Source of the DNA: PALSA-1004 sp963829085
Lineage (GTDB): Bacteria > Pseudomonadota > Gammaproteobacteria > Burkholderiales > SG8-41
DNA: 64,000 bases
Assembly: GCA_963829085.1 (NCBI GenBank)
Contig: CAWHHJ010000016.1
Location: forward strand, 62,001-126,000
Reading direction: 5' to 3'
Under the pieces are notes generated by a model. It had not been told where the DNA came from and did no database searches. It saw nothing but the letters and a program-made list of their open reading frames with translations. The translations under genes and the position numbers were made by a program. This document shows positions 1 to 8,734 of this stretch, one piece after another. Each line of letters begins with the position of its first letter. Within the stretch, counting starts at the first letter, position 1.

Positions 1-781
1 GCGATACGCCGGTGGGCGCGAGCACGCCATTCCAGTTTTCACCTTCGACGCCCTTGACGCCCGCTTCTGCCATCGTTGGCACGTCGGGAATTGCAGATGA
101 GCGTTTCTTGCCGGCGATGCCGAGTCCGCGCAGACGCCCGGCCTGTATGTTCGGGACCGCCGCGGGCATAGTGCTGATGGCGGTCTGAATCTGCCCGGCG
201 ACAGCGTCGGCGACCGCGGGACCTGTTCCCTTGTAGGGCACCGGATTCAACTTGATGCCAGCGCGCAATTGAAACAGCTCACCCACGACGTGGGTCGTAG
301 CACCGACGCCGCCGTGGCCGAGTGTGATTTTTCCGGGCTGCGCTTTCGCGAGCGCAATGAATTCGGCCATGCCCGCGGCCGGCACCGAAGGATGCATGAC
401 CAGTATCGCCGGCGACGTAGCCACCATCGACACGGGCACGAAGTCCTTGGTGAGGTCGTAACCGACGTTCTTGTTTACCGCCGGATTGATGGTCACCGGC
501 AAGTCGGTATACAGCAGCGTGTAGCCGTCGGGCTGTGCGCGCGCCGCGAGTTGCGTGCCCAGCATGCTTGCGGCGCCGGGGCGCGTGTCGATGACTATGG
601 TGGTATGAAGTAATTCGCCTAGCTTGATGCTCATGATGCGCGCGGAAATTTCAGAACCGCCGCCCGGGGCCCACGGTACGATCATGCGGATCGGCCGGTT
701 CGGATAGTCGTCAGCGGCGCCGGCAGCAGGCGCGCCGAGCATCGATAGCAGTACGCAGATAACAGCATGCGTTCTTCTCAT
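1..781 (-). CDS. Bug-family (TctC-like) tripartite tricarboxylate transporter substrate-binding protein, 3' end outside window
   Basis: Periplasmic solute receptor. Read on the minus strand from ATG at 781-779 it starts MRRTHAVICVLLSMLG, a Sec signal peptide ending near AAGAADDYP, followed by Bug hallmarks: YPNRPIRMIVPWAPGGG, QPDGYTLL, VPYKGTGPAV and IPDVPTMAEAG. The C-terminal part lies beyond position 1. The start overlaps the stop of the upstream ureohydrolase by 4 bp (ATGA), so the two are probably translationally coupled; it is the last visible gene of a minus-strand operon starting near 3.9 kb. The ligand cannot be read from sequence. The family assignment is secure. Confidence 0.9.
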   Translation of the reverse strand, partial: MRRTHAVICVLLSMLGAPAAGAADDYPNRPIRMIVPWAPGGGSEISARIMSIKLGELLHTTIVIDTRPGAASMLGTQLAARAQPDGYTLLYTDLPVTINPAVNKNVGYDLTKDFVPVSMVATSPAILVMHPSVPAAGMAEFIALAKAQPGKITLGHGGVGATTHVVGELFQLRAGIKLNPVPYKGTGPAVADAVAGQIQTAISTMPAAVPNIQAGRLRGLGIAGKKRSSAIPDVPTMAEAGVKGVEGENWNGVLAPTGVS

Positions 782-1710
782 TGCAGCCTTTCATGGAAAA
801 TAAGAACGCCTTCAAGCATTACGTTCGCCGCCAGCAGCGCCGACATACCCGCGACATCATGCGGCGGGCTGATAGTGTTGACGTCGATCGCCACGACGTT
901 CAGTCCGCAGAGTCCGCGCAGAATCGCGAGACCCTCGCGTGCCGTGAGGCCGCCCCACGACGGCGCGCACACGCCCGGCGCGCACGACGGATCGAACACG
1001 TCCATGTCGAAGCAGAGGTAGACCGGACGCGCAGCGACCTTGTGGCGCATGCGGGCGAGCAAGTTCGCAACGCCCATCGCTTCGATGTCACGCATGAGGA
1101 TGGTCTCGTAACCGAGCGCGTCCGAATGTGCGAGGCTGCCCTGCATGCGAAATGTCCCGCGAATGCCCGCGTGCAGCGAATGCGCGACGTCAACAAGTCC
1201 TTCCTGAGCCGCGCGCGTGAAGGCCGTACCCGTATCGTGCCCTGTCTCGGGTTGCGGATTGCTGTCGGTATGTGAATCGATGTGCAGGACTGCGAGGTCT
1301 GGAAATTTTGCATGGACTGCCCGGATCTGCGGCAGCGTTCCGGCGCCATCGCCGCCCATCGTTAGCGGCAGAGCGCCATTCGCCAGCACCGCGCTGATAA
1401 CGCGCTCGATTTTCTGAAACGCGTCTTCGATCTGACCCGGAACGACATCGACATCGCCCCAGTCCGCCACCTGCAGTTTCGCGATCGCATCGAAATCGAA
1501 GTCGGGCGGATTGAACGGCCGCAGCAATTGCGATTGATCGCGGATCGCCGCAGGTCCGAGCCGCGCACCGACGCGCACGGGATGGGCGCCGCAATCGAAT
1601 GGAATACCGACTACGCCGATGCGCGAATTGCTGCGCGTCTCGGGCCCGGGCGCACGCATGAAGCTTGCAGCGCGGCGCAGCGGAAGGCCATCAGTCACCG
1701 GTTTCGCCAA
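778..1710 (-). CDS. ureohydrolase (arginase/agmatinase/guanidinobase family) lacking one metal-ligand histidine
   Basis: 310 residues. The ureohydrolase fold is recognisable from IDSHTDSN (D145, H147, D149), CFDMDVFDPS (D235, D237), GGLTARE and the C-terminal IDVNTISPPHD. These enzymes hydrolyse guanidino compounds to urea plus an amine using two Mn or Ni ions. The usual GGDH motif reads GGDGAG here (residues 119-124), so the first metal-binding His is a Gly, and the usual Glu of DVxEVNP is replaced. Either the metal site is altered or the substrate is atypical. The start is TTG at 1710, 4 nt after the preceding Bug gene; ATG at codon 18 is an alternative. It sits between two Bug receptors and downstream of an ornithine-cyclodeaminase-like gene, suggesting use of an imported guanidino or amide compound (inference). 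Confidence 0.8.
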   Translation of the reverse strand: MAKPVTDGLPLRRAASFMRAPGPETRSNSRIGVVGIPFDCGAHPVRVGARLGPAAIRDQSQLLRPFNPPDFDFDAIAKLQVADWGDVDVVPGQIEDAFQKIERVISAVLANGALPLTMGGDGAGTLPQIRAVHAKFPDLAVLHIDSHTDSNPQPETGHDTGTAFTRAAQEGLVDVAHSLHAGIRGTFRMQGSLAHSDALGYETILMRDIEAMGVANLLARMRHKVAARPVYLCFDMDVFDPSCAPGVCAPSWGGLTAREGLAILRGLCGLNVVAIDVNTISPPHDVAGMSALLAANVMLEGVLIFHERLQ

Positions 1711-1714
1711 GCGT

Positions 1715-2677
1715 TCAGTCCAGTTTTACGTTGGCGGCTTTGATAACTTTCGCCCACCGTTCGTAATCTTCGCGGATAAATTGTCCGAGCTGTTCGGGCG
1801 TCATCGGCGTCGGAATCAATCCTTGCGCCATGAGTTTTTCTTTAACGTCCGGTGCCGCAAGGGCTTTGATTGCATCGCTATTTAGACGCATGATGATGTC
1901 GCGTGGAGTGCCCGTGGGCGCCATCATCGGATACCAGTTGAGCGCGTCAAATCCCGGCAGTCCTGATTCCGCGACCGTGGGCACGTCGGGAAGCGGCGGA
2001 TAACGCTTTGTCCCCGAGACGCCAATGGCTTTCAGTCTGCCCGACTGCAGTTGCGGCAGCACCGACGGATCCGAGAACGTAAGGTCTGCATGTCCGCCCA
2101 TGATGTCGGCAATTGCCGGCGCGGTGCCCTTGTAAGGGATATGAACCATTTTGATGCCGGCCATCACGTTGAACAACTCACCCGCCAGGTGCTGGCCCGT
2201 TCCGGCGCCGCCAGATGCCATATTGAGCTTGCCCGGATTTGCTTTCGCAAGTGCAATCAGCTCCTTTGCGTTCTTCGCTGGAATGGACGGATGCATGACG
2301 ATGATATACGGCATGGTCACGAGCATCGTGATCGGCGCCAGATCTTTGAGCGGGTTGTAGCCGAGTTTCGGAAACAGCAGCGGCGCTACGGCAACTGAAC
2401 CCGGTCCCGCAACCAGGAGCGAGTAACCGTCCGGCGGTGATTTGGCCACATTCTCCGCACCAATGGTGCCTGCTGCACCGGCGCGATTATCGATCACCAT
2501 CTGCTGGCCGAGATAATCACTGAGCTTTTGACCGACCGTGCGCGCGGTGAGGTCGACGCCGCCGCCCGCCGGAAACGGGACGACGATGCGCACCGGCTTA
2601 ACGGGATAAGTCTGAGCGACAGCGACGAGCGTTGTACTCGCTAACGCGAAGGCGAGCAATTTCAAGACTGCGTGCAT
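1715..2677 (-). CDS. Bug-family (TctC-like) solute receptor
   Basis: 320 residues from ATG at 2677-2675, a signal peptide of about 20 residues ending VAVAQ, then YPVKPVRIVVPFPAGGG, PDGYSLL, HIPYKGTAPA and LPDVPTVAESG. The full-length family size fits. A longer open frame to 2983 is rejected because it runs into the coding frame of the upstream gene and precedes the signal peptide. It is followed 4 nt later by the ureohydrolase start, so it is part of the same operon. The substrate is unknown, probably a carboxylate. It closely resembles the receptor at 10981-11967, so the two are likely paralogues. Confidence 0.92.
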   Translation of the reverse strand: MHAVLKLLAFALASTTLVAVAQTYPVKPVRIVVPFPAGGGVDLTARTVGQKLSDYLGQQMVIDNRAGAAGTIGAENVAKSPPDGYSLLVAGPGSVAVAPLLFPKLGYNPLKDLAPITMLVTMPYIIVMHPSIPAKNAKELIALAKANPGKLNMASGGAGTGQHLAGELFNVMAGIKMVHIPYKGTAPAIADIMGGHADLTFSDPSVLPQLQSGRLKAIGVSGTKRYPPLPDVPTVAESGLPGFDALNWYPMMAPTGTPRDIIMRLNSDAIKALAAPDVKEKLMAQGLIPTPMTPEQLGQFIREDYERWAKVIKAANVKLD

Positions 2678-2765
2678 TAGGATTTCGCGATCAGATGGCG
2701 GCCAGCGTATCGTAACCCGAAAGCGTATCAGCGGCGCGCGACACGCAGGAGCGCGTGTGAAAGCG

Positions 2766-3890
2766 CTAGGTGTGCTCTTTCTGCAAAAAGAAGTCGCCTG
2801 ACAGGTCAGTCCCCAGACCCATGCGTCGAGCGTTCTCGAGTATGCGTGCGCCGGCGGCAGCGAACTGCATGCCGCAGCCGTTATTGTTGATGTGATGCGT
2901 AATCTCGTCCGCACGTTCGCGTCCGGGGGCCCGGCCGTTGAGCAGATCGCCAAGCTCGCGCATCGAGTCCCAGTCGAGCTCACGCGCTTTCTTATTAATG
3001 AGCTGGCCGAACGTTGGCCCGCGTTTTTCGCCCATTACGTAATTCTGCACGAAGTCGCTGCTGCCGCCGAAGGGTTTGATGCTTGCGATGACCGCGCGGC
3101 TCAGACTGAACGTTTGCGCATCATCTTCGAGCAGTGTGCCAATTCCGAGATGCATACCGGGGCGCACCCATTCACGCTTATAGACCGGTGTATATGAGCT
3201 CGTGGCGACGAGCACGATGTCGACATTGTCAAAGGCGCACTCAGGCGTATCGACGGCGGCGACGTCGATCTGCAGGCGCTTGCTCATGTCGCGCGCGAAG
3301 CGCTCGCGGTTATTGCGTGTCGGGCTGTACACGAAGGCCCGCTTCAATGGCATGACCGCCGCAGTGCATTCAAGCGCAGCTTCGGCCTGGGCGCCGCTGC
3401 CCAGCACGCCGGCGCAACTCGAATCGGCGCGTGCCAGCAGCTTCGCACCGAGGGCAGTTGTGCCGCCGACGCGCATCTTCTGCACATGCGAATCCGGCAA
3501 CATGCCCAGCACCTCGCCGGTTTCAAGCGAGAGCAGCACGACCATGCTCATGAACTGCCAGCCGGGCCCGAGCGGAAGTTTCACGCGCCGCAGGATGCCT
3601 TCGATCTCCGGCTGCGTATCGAAATGCGTTGAGATGCGTACGGCCATGACGCCGCATGCCGGATAACCCCCCGTCGTCGTCTTGAGCCGATAGACGACGT
3701 CGCCGGCTTCTTTGGCTGCGGCCATCGTTGGCGCCGCATATACGGGATCAGCTTCCAATGGCAGCGCAGCGATCTGCGCTTGCGTGGCATGCTTGAGCGC
3801 ATCCGTATAACCGTCGAGCGGTACGCAAGTATCAACGCGTAGCGAATTGACGGCGCGTCCGGCGCCGAGCTCGCGAAACGCCTGCTCCAT
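2766..3890 (-). CDS. ornithine cyclodeaminase / mu-crystallin family protein, N-terminus interrupted by a stop codon
   Basis: 374 residues from ATG 3890. The family uses NAD(P) to deaminate or reduce amino acids and imino acids; the Rossmann dinucleotide motif VLGSGAQAEAAL is present, followed by the expected fold. The family N-terminus lies upstream in the same frame: ATG at 3956-3954 would give MPLLLNNREVAAAMSAAE, then TAA at 3902-3900, then VETMEQAFRELGAG. The gene is thus broken at codon 19, or translation restarts at ATG 3890, or the base call is wrong. It is the promoter-proximal gene of the minus-strand OCD-Bug-ureohydrolase-Bug operon. C-terminal homologues are intact, so the enzyme family is certain and activity is not. 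Confidence 0.8.
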   Translation of the reverse strand: MEQAFRELGAGRAVNSLRVDTCVPLDGYTDALKHATQAQIAALPLEADPVYAAPTMAAAKEAGDVVYRLKTTTGGYPACGVMAVRISTHFDTQPEIEGILRRVKLPLGPGWQFMSMVVLLSLETGEVLGMLPDSHVQKMRVGGTTALGAKLLARADSSCAGVLGSGAQAEAALECTAAVMPLKRAFVYSPTRNNRERFARDMSKRLQIDVAAVDTPECAFDNVDIVLVATSSYTPVYKREWVRPGMHLGIGTLLEDDAQTFSLSRAVIASIKPFGGSSDFVQNYVMGEKRGPTFGQLINKKARELDWDSMRELGDLLNGRAPGRERADEITHHINNNGCGMQFAAAGARILENARRMGLGTDLSGDFFLQKEHT

Positions 3891-4174
3891 CGTCTCGACT
3901 TACTCTGCCGCGCTCATGGCGGCGGCGACTTCACGATTGTTGAGCAGAAGAGGCATTAACACGCGCGGACTAAGCGCGAAGTTAGAAAATGTTTGCAGCA
4001 TATTAGTTGGCGGCGTCCATGAGTGTCAACGCAATGCACTTCGATTCATTGCGTCGCTTCGCGCGCTGCTTCCGTCGCTTGCATCCGAATGACACAAATT
4101 GGAGCGCTCATTGCACATCAAGCTCGAGCACAACGCGATGCTACAATCGATGCGTTTGTTCTCGTCGAAATCTC

Positions 4175-5159
4175 ATGTCGCGCTGGCCGTATCTGTTCGT
4201 TGCATTTTTTGTCGCGATGCTCGCAATGCTCGATCACGCGAGCGCACAAACGTGGAAACCAACGCGCAACGTCGAAATCATCGTCGGCTCAGCAGCGGGC
4301 GGCGGTGCTGATATCACCGGACGTCTGATGCAGAAAATATTCCAGGACAAGCTCTTAACCGAAGTAGCGACGAGCGTCGTGAACAAGACGGGCGGTGGCA
4401 GCGCACTCAGTTACGTCTATATGAATCAGCATCCCGGCGACGGACATTATATTGCCTTGAGCCTGCAGCCGATGATTACCGGCCCGCTGATGATCGCGGG
4501 CCAGATGTCATACACCGAAATGACACCGCTCGCTCAGTTGCTGAACGAGTACGTCGGTTTCGCGGTGCGGCCGGAGTCGCCGATCAAGTCAGGGCGCGAT
4601 CTCGTCGAACGTCTGCGTAAAGATCCCGCTTCACTGAGCATCGGATTGTCGACGGCTCTCGCGGGATCCAACCATCTGGCGACAGTGCTCGCGCTGAAGG
4701 CGGCCGGCGTCGATGTCAAACGCCTGCGCGTCGTCGTGGTAAGCGGCGCCAGCGAGTCTATAACCGCCGTCATGGGCGGCCACATCGATGTGGTGGCTTC
4801 GAGCGCAGCCAGCCTCATTTCATTCTTGCAGGCGGGCAAGTTGCGCGGCATCGCAGTGTCCGGTCCGCGCCGCCTTGCAGATGCTTATGCGGACATTCCC
4901 ACCTGGAAGGAGCAAGGCGTTGACTCGGTGTATGCGAACTGGCGCGGCGTAGTGGGGCCAAAAGGAATGAGCGCAGCGCAAGTCGCGGTACTGGGACGTC
5001 GTGTTAGCGAATCTCGCACAGACACCGGAGTGGCGGGAAGGACTCGTGCGTCTCTTGCAGGACCCCGCTTACCTCAACAGCCGTGACACGCGTCGCTTCC
5101 TTGATAGCCAGCATCAGGAATTGCGCGCGGTGTTACTAGACTTAGGTCTCGCGAAGTAA
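4175..5159 (+). CDS. Bug-family solute receptor with apparent +1 frameshift near the C-terminus
   Basis: The start ATG 4175 gives MSRWPYLFVAFFVAMLAML, a signal peptide ending HASAQ, then Bug motifs (VEIIVGSAAGGGADI, HPGDGHYIA, ADIPTWKEQG). The initial frame would stop at 5086 with an unrelated tail. Dropping one G at 4987-4988 restores YWDVVLANLAQTPEW and reaches LDLGLAK and TAA at 5157-5159, the expected Bug C-terminus. It resembles the receptor at 9943-10971 (variant motif with YxYMNQHPGDGH in place of PDGYTLL). It stands alone between the minus operon and a secreted-protein gene. Disruption or sequencing error cannot be told apart here. Confidence 0.8.
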
Positions 5160-5231
5160 ACTTTGCTCGATAAGCTGCGTCTGCAGCCCGAGCTTCAGCG
5201 CATACATGCGCCTTAAAAAGGGGAGGTTGTC

Positions 5232-6008
5232 ATGACGAAGAAGATGATGCTTGCAAGTGTGTTAGCCGCTGTTGGTCTGTCCGCGTTGCCGGATATTGCA
5301 GCCGCGCAAACGGTGCAGGAGCAGGCAGCGGAACATCGCTTCCAGCTCGACTTCCATGTGAATGATGCGGCGCTCGCAAAGATGTTGCCGCAGGGCTGGG
5401 AAGCCGTGATCGCCACTCAAGGTGCGGCAAAGGATGCAAATCTGCGCATGATTTTTATCGATCGCATGGCGATCATGGGCGCGGACGGAAAGCCGGCAGC
5501 GCGACCGACTGCGCGTCTTGTTTATCTGGCAATTCCCGTCAAGCAGACGGCGGGCGGCGCAACCGGACAGATGATCATCCACGGATTAACCGAAAGCGCG
5601 GCTGATGCGCCCGGCGCCTATGGCGTCTATCAGCACGCAAGTACCGCCAAGATGTCGCGCACGAGTACCGCGGCGGGCGGCGTGATGACAGGCTCTGAAG
5701 ATTGGGAATTCGCAGCGGCGAGCGGCGAGCGCATGGAGGTGCATGTCGAGTATGAGCGTGGTCCGGCGGTCAAAGGCGGTGCGGAAGTTAAGTTCTTCTA
5801 TCCCGGTGATCCGGCGAAATATCAAATTTTCAAGACCGACCAGGCCATCGACATCATGCGCAATCCCACTACGACGCCGCCGGACCACGTCAAGAAATTC
5901 TCGTATAAGGCAGGCGGCGGCAAAATTGCTCCGCTATTCGATGGCAGCGAGAAAGTTGTGAGCTGGGATTCGTTTCCGTGGTACATCCGCACGGTCAGCA
6001 CACCTTAG
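5232..6008 (+). CDS. secreted protein of unknown function, possibly acetoacetate-decarboxylase-like fold
   Basis: 258 residues with a clear Sec signal peptide (MTKKMMLASVLAAVGLSALP, cleavage near AAAQ) and a strong ribosome site GGGGAGG 7 bases before ATG. The mature part begins with a segment like HRFQLDFHVNDAALAK and has LPQGWEAV and many Ala/Gly turns. The pattern of a strand followed by LPxGW is reminiscent of the acetoacetate decarboxylase-like superfamily, but the match is too weak to name an activity. It lies upstream of the MmgE/PrpD gene in the same direction, 156 bp away. No membrane segment other than the leader. Confidence 0.7.
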   Translation: MTKKMMLASVLAAVGLSALPDIAAAQTVQEQAAEHRFQLDFHVNDAALAKMLPQGWEAVIATQGAAKDANLRMIFIDRMAIMGADGKPAARPTARLVYLAIPVKQTAGGATGQMIIHGLTESAADAPGAYGVYQHASTAKMSRTSTAAGGVMTGSEDWEFAAASGERMEVHVEYERGPAVKGGAEVKFFYPGDPAKYQIFKTDQAIDIMRNPTTTPPDHVKKFSYKAGGGKIAPLFDGSEKVVSWDSFPWYIRTVSTP

Positions 6009-6164
6009 TAGTTCGAACGAGGCGGCACGTCCGCGTAGTGTCGCCGGTCGTTCAAAACAAACACTCGTATGGTCGCGATGGTTTAGTCGTCAGATGGCAT
6101 GCGCAATTAAGTTCAGCAGCGGATTGCAGCAACGCAAGAAGGTTCATGCAAAGGAGCGCACGCA

Positions 6165-7571
6165 ATGGCATCGCTTAGCAGGCAACTGGCACGCTGGATA
6201 GCGGGACTGGAATATGGCGACCTGCCAGCGCAGGTGATAGATCGAGCCAAAGGCGTCACCTTGCATTGCCTGTCATCCATTCTGCTCGGCTCGCAGACAG
6301 CATCCGGCCGCGAAGCAATTGACCTCGTAATCGAAGAGGAAGAGGGCGTGCGCCGCGGCGCCACCATCATGGTGAACGGCACTCGCGCCACCAAAAGCGG
6401 CGCCGCTTTCGCGAATTCGGAGATGGCTTTCGCCGGCGGCAAGTGGGACACGTTCCGCATGCTCATGCACCCGGGCACGAGCGTAATACCCGGTGCCCTA
6501 GCGGCGGCCGAAGCAACCGGGGCTTCGGGCAAACAATTCATCACCGCGATTGCGGCGGGCTACGAGGTTATGGAGCGCCTTGCTGCCGATGTGATTCCCA
6601 CGTTGATGTCGCGCGGCTTTCATCCGAGTCCCGTGTTCGGGATATTCGGTGCAGCGATTGCCGCTGCGAAGATTTTCGGTCTCACAGAAGACCAGTTGAA
6701 CAGCACGATCGCGCTATCCGCGAGTCTCGCGAGCGGCAGCATCGAAGGGGCGCGCAGTGGCGGCCGCGCTCTACGTGAAGGCGCTGCTGTGCGCAATGCA
6801 ACGCTGGCAGTGGCGCTTGCGCGGCGAGGCCACGTCGGCGGCGAGACGGTCCTCGAAGGGGACGCCGGTTTCTATCACGCTTATGTGGGCAACAATCAGG
6901 TTCGGCTTAACTATAGCTTCGTCGGTGATACTCGTGCGAGTCTCGACAACGTCACAGCGGATCTGGGAAAAAGCTGGATATTTCTGGAGACGCTGTATCG
7001 CATCTATTCAATCTCCGGCTATAACATCGCGCACGTCGACGTGACTGCGGCGCTGTGCGCGAAACATAACATCCTGCCGGCCGACATCGAGCGCATAGAA
7101 GCGGTCGTCAACTGGCTCGAGACGCAGTATCCGAGTCCCGCTTTTCCGGTGCGTAGGGAAGATCAGATCCATAAGGCGGGCAGCACGTCGTACCACATCG
7201 CTTATGCCGCGGTGAAGCGCGGATTTCCAATGCTTCGCGACTGGGCGCCGCAAAGCGCCAGCGTCGATGATCCACCTGAAGCGCTCGAGCTCATGAAGCG
7301 CGTCACAATCGTGCCGTCGCACACGATGACGCTGTTCGGTCCTCGCATTACGATCTTCACAAAGGATGGCAGGCAATATACGTTGCAGGGGACCGGCCGC
7401 GAGTTCATCTGGGATTTTGACGAGCAGGCGCGCCGCATTCGCGGTGTCGTGCCTGGCTTGCCGATTCCGTCAGCGCAGTTCGACGAAATCATTCAGACGT
7501 GCCGGGAGCTTGATCGGGAGCAACGCGCTGACACGCTTGTGAAACTGATGCAAAGAACAGCGGCCACCTGA
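6165..7571 (+). CDS. MmgE/PrpD family protein
   Basis: 468 residues, the usual length of the family that includes 2-methylcitrate dehydratase and related acid dehydratases, decarboxylases or epimerases. Typical features are the N-terminal LARWIAGLEYGDLP segment, RAKGVTLHCLSSILLG, the FANSEMAFAGGKWD region, HPGTSVIPGALA and GFHPSPVFGIFGAA. The ribosome site AAAGGAG precedes ATG 6165. In betaproteobacteria such genes often accompany Bug receptors and CoA-transferases, as here with the hotdog and CoA-transferase genes that follow after 249 bp. The specific substrate is not inferable; only the N-terminal family assignment is strong. Confidence 0.88.
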   Translation: MASLSRQLARWIAGLEYGDLPAQVIDRAKGVTLHCLSSILLGSQTASGREAIDLVIEEEEGVRRGATIMVNGTRATKSGAAFANSEMAFAGGKWDTFRMLMHPGTSVIPGALAAAEATGASGKQFITAIAAGYEVMERLAADVIPTLMSRGFHPSPVFGIFGAAIAAAKIFGLTEDQLNSTIALSASLASGSIEGARSGGRALREGAAVRNATLAVALARRGHVGGETVLEGDAGFYHAYVGNNQVRLNYSFVGDTRASLDNVTADLGKSWIFLETLYRIYSISGYNIAHVDVTAALCAKHNILPADIERIEAVVNWLETQYPSPAFPVRREDQIHKAGSTSYHIAYAAVKRGFPMLRDWAPQSASVDDPPEALELMKRVTIVPSHTMTLFGPRITIFTKDGRQYTLQGTGREFIWDFDEQARRIRGVVPGLPIPSAQFDEIIQTCRELDREQRADTLVKLMQRTAAT

Positions 7572-7738
7572 CGAACTCCATTTGCCACCGCTCGACGGCG
7601 GGCAACCACGCCGAGCACGCCGTCGACTAAGCACACCGCACGGCACCCCTTGCGCTTGACGCGATCGATTCCGGGTCATCCGTTGGTATAACATCAGTTT
7701 TTTCATGTATCAGCGCCGGTCTTGTGGAAACGTTATGC

Positions 7739-7750
7739 GTGCCGCGGCAC
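7739..7750. promoter_or_regulatory. 12-bp perfect palindrome upstream of the hotdog/CoA-transferase operon
   Basis: GTGCCGCGGCAC is its own reverse complement and lies 70 bases before the GTG start at 7821, in the 249-bp gap after the MmgE/PrpD gene. It may be an operator for a dimeric regulator. No regulator gene is adjacent, and a 12-mer palindrome in GC-rich DNA can occur by chance, so this is only a candidate. Confidence 0.25.
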
Positions 7751-7820
7751 ACAATGTGCGGACGAGGCGCTGGCAATCCAGCGCGGGAGACTAGTGCAGC
7801 TTTACTGATGAGGAGGCCAG

Positions 7821-8258
7821 GTGGAGGAAAGTGAAGGCAGTAAAGCGTGGCAAGCAATCCCGCTCGGTGACGATCTCGGTTCGCTCGACTACGTTCTTAC
7901 AGCGCAGATGATCGCCGATTACCGGCGCGTCGTAGACAATCCAGACGCAGCTTATCCAACGGTTGCCGCGCGCCATCCGGCCAATCTTTTCTATCGGAAG
8001 TATGCTGCCGTGATGCGGGTACCGAACATGGGCCACGATTCGGAGTATTACAACCCGCCGGTGGCGGATAAGCGCATCACGATCAGCGGACGCATTGCCG
8101 ACAAGTACATCCGTCGCGGCAATGCGTACATCGTTGTAGAGGCGACGGCTGTTGATGAAGACGGCCGGCTGATCGAAAAAAGCCGCCTGGTGGGACTTGC
8201 GCGCGAGGTGGGCAAAGAGGCGGCACACGAAAACATTGCAAAGAAGTGGGGAACCTGA
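7821..8258 (+). CDS. MaoC-like N-terminal hotdog (FAS1-like dehydratase) subunit
   Basis: 145 residues. The start is GTG 7821, chosen because GAGGAGG sits at the right distance upstream. It matches the non-catalytic N-terminal hotdog half of two-subunit enoyl-CoA or mesaconyl-type hydratases: SLDYVLTAQMIADYRRVV, HPANLFYRKYAAVM, the NPPVADKRITISGRI strand and AYIVVEATAVDEDG. The stop TGA overlaps the ATG of the next gene (TGATG), so the two halves are translated together, as expected for a heterodimer. Part of a four-gene plus operon ending in a Bug receptor. Confidence 0.82.
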   Translation: MEESEGSKAWQAIPLGDDLGSLDYVLTAQMIADYRRVVDNPDAAYPTVAARHPANLFYRKYAAVMRVPNMGHDSEYYNPPVADKRITISGRIADKYIRRGNAYIVVEATAVDEDGRLIEKSRLVGLAREVGKEAAHENIAKKWGT

Positions 8259-8734
8259 TGGCGGCGGAAGTGAAGGTCGGCGATCGTTTGCAATCTGTCA
8301 CGCACGAGGTGACGAACGACAAGATGGTCGAATTTGAAAAGGTGGTATGGGACCGCGGTCGAAATTCGCACAGTGACATCAATGTCGCGAAGGCGGATGG
8401 CATCTCGCGCACCATCGCGTCCGGCCAGAACCAGATGGCGTTTCTGCACGAAATGATGGAACGCAATTTCGGCGATGCGTGGGTGTATGGCGGACAGATT
8501 TCAGCGCGTTACATCCATCCGGTCTATGCGGGGGATCACATAACAGCCAATGGTCTTGTTACAGAAGTCGCGCCTGGCAATGACGGCAAGCCCCGCGTGA
8601 AACTGCAAATCTGGTGCGAGAACCAGGACGGACGCAAAACGTGCGCCGGCACTGCGAGTGCCGGACAGCCGTCGTCCATGCGCAACTGGATGGAAGCTCG
8701 AGCGAAATCGCGTGCACCAGGGGTTCCGTCATGA
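8258..8734 (+). CDS. MaoC-like C-terminal hotdog dehydratase subunit
   Basis: 158 residues from ATG 8258 (a GTG at 8246 is possible but would extend into the upstream gene). The MaoC domain begins at VKVGDRLQSVTHEVT; HSDINVAKADGISRTIASG holds the catalytic Asp/His hydratase region of the R-hydratase type, and GGQISARYIHPVYAGD is the typical core strand. It probably hydrates an enoyl-CoA together with the partner at 7821. It overlaps the CoA-transferase start by 4 bp (ATGA), giving a tightly coupled operon: dehydratase alpha, dehydratase beta, CoA-transferase. Confidence 0.82.
   Translation: MAAEVKVGDRLQSVTHEVTNDKMVEFEKVVWDRGRNSHSDINVAKADGISRTIASGQNQMAFLHEMMERNFGDAWVYGGQISARYIHPVYAGDHITANGLVTEVAPGNDGKPRVKLQIWCENQDGRKTCAGTASAGQPSSMRNWMEARAKSRAPGVPS

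Noticed and set aside
2678..2983. Upstream extension of the Bug gene ending at 1715
   Set aside because: Runs through the neighbouring coding sequence and places the signal peptide about 100 residues from the N-terminus.
3900..3902. Recoding of the TAA in the OCD-like gene
   Set aside because: TAA is not decoded as selenocysteine or pyrrolysine; mutation, reinitiation or base error is more likely.
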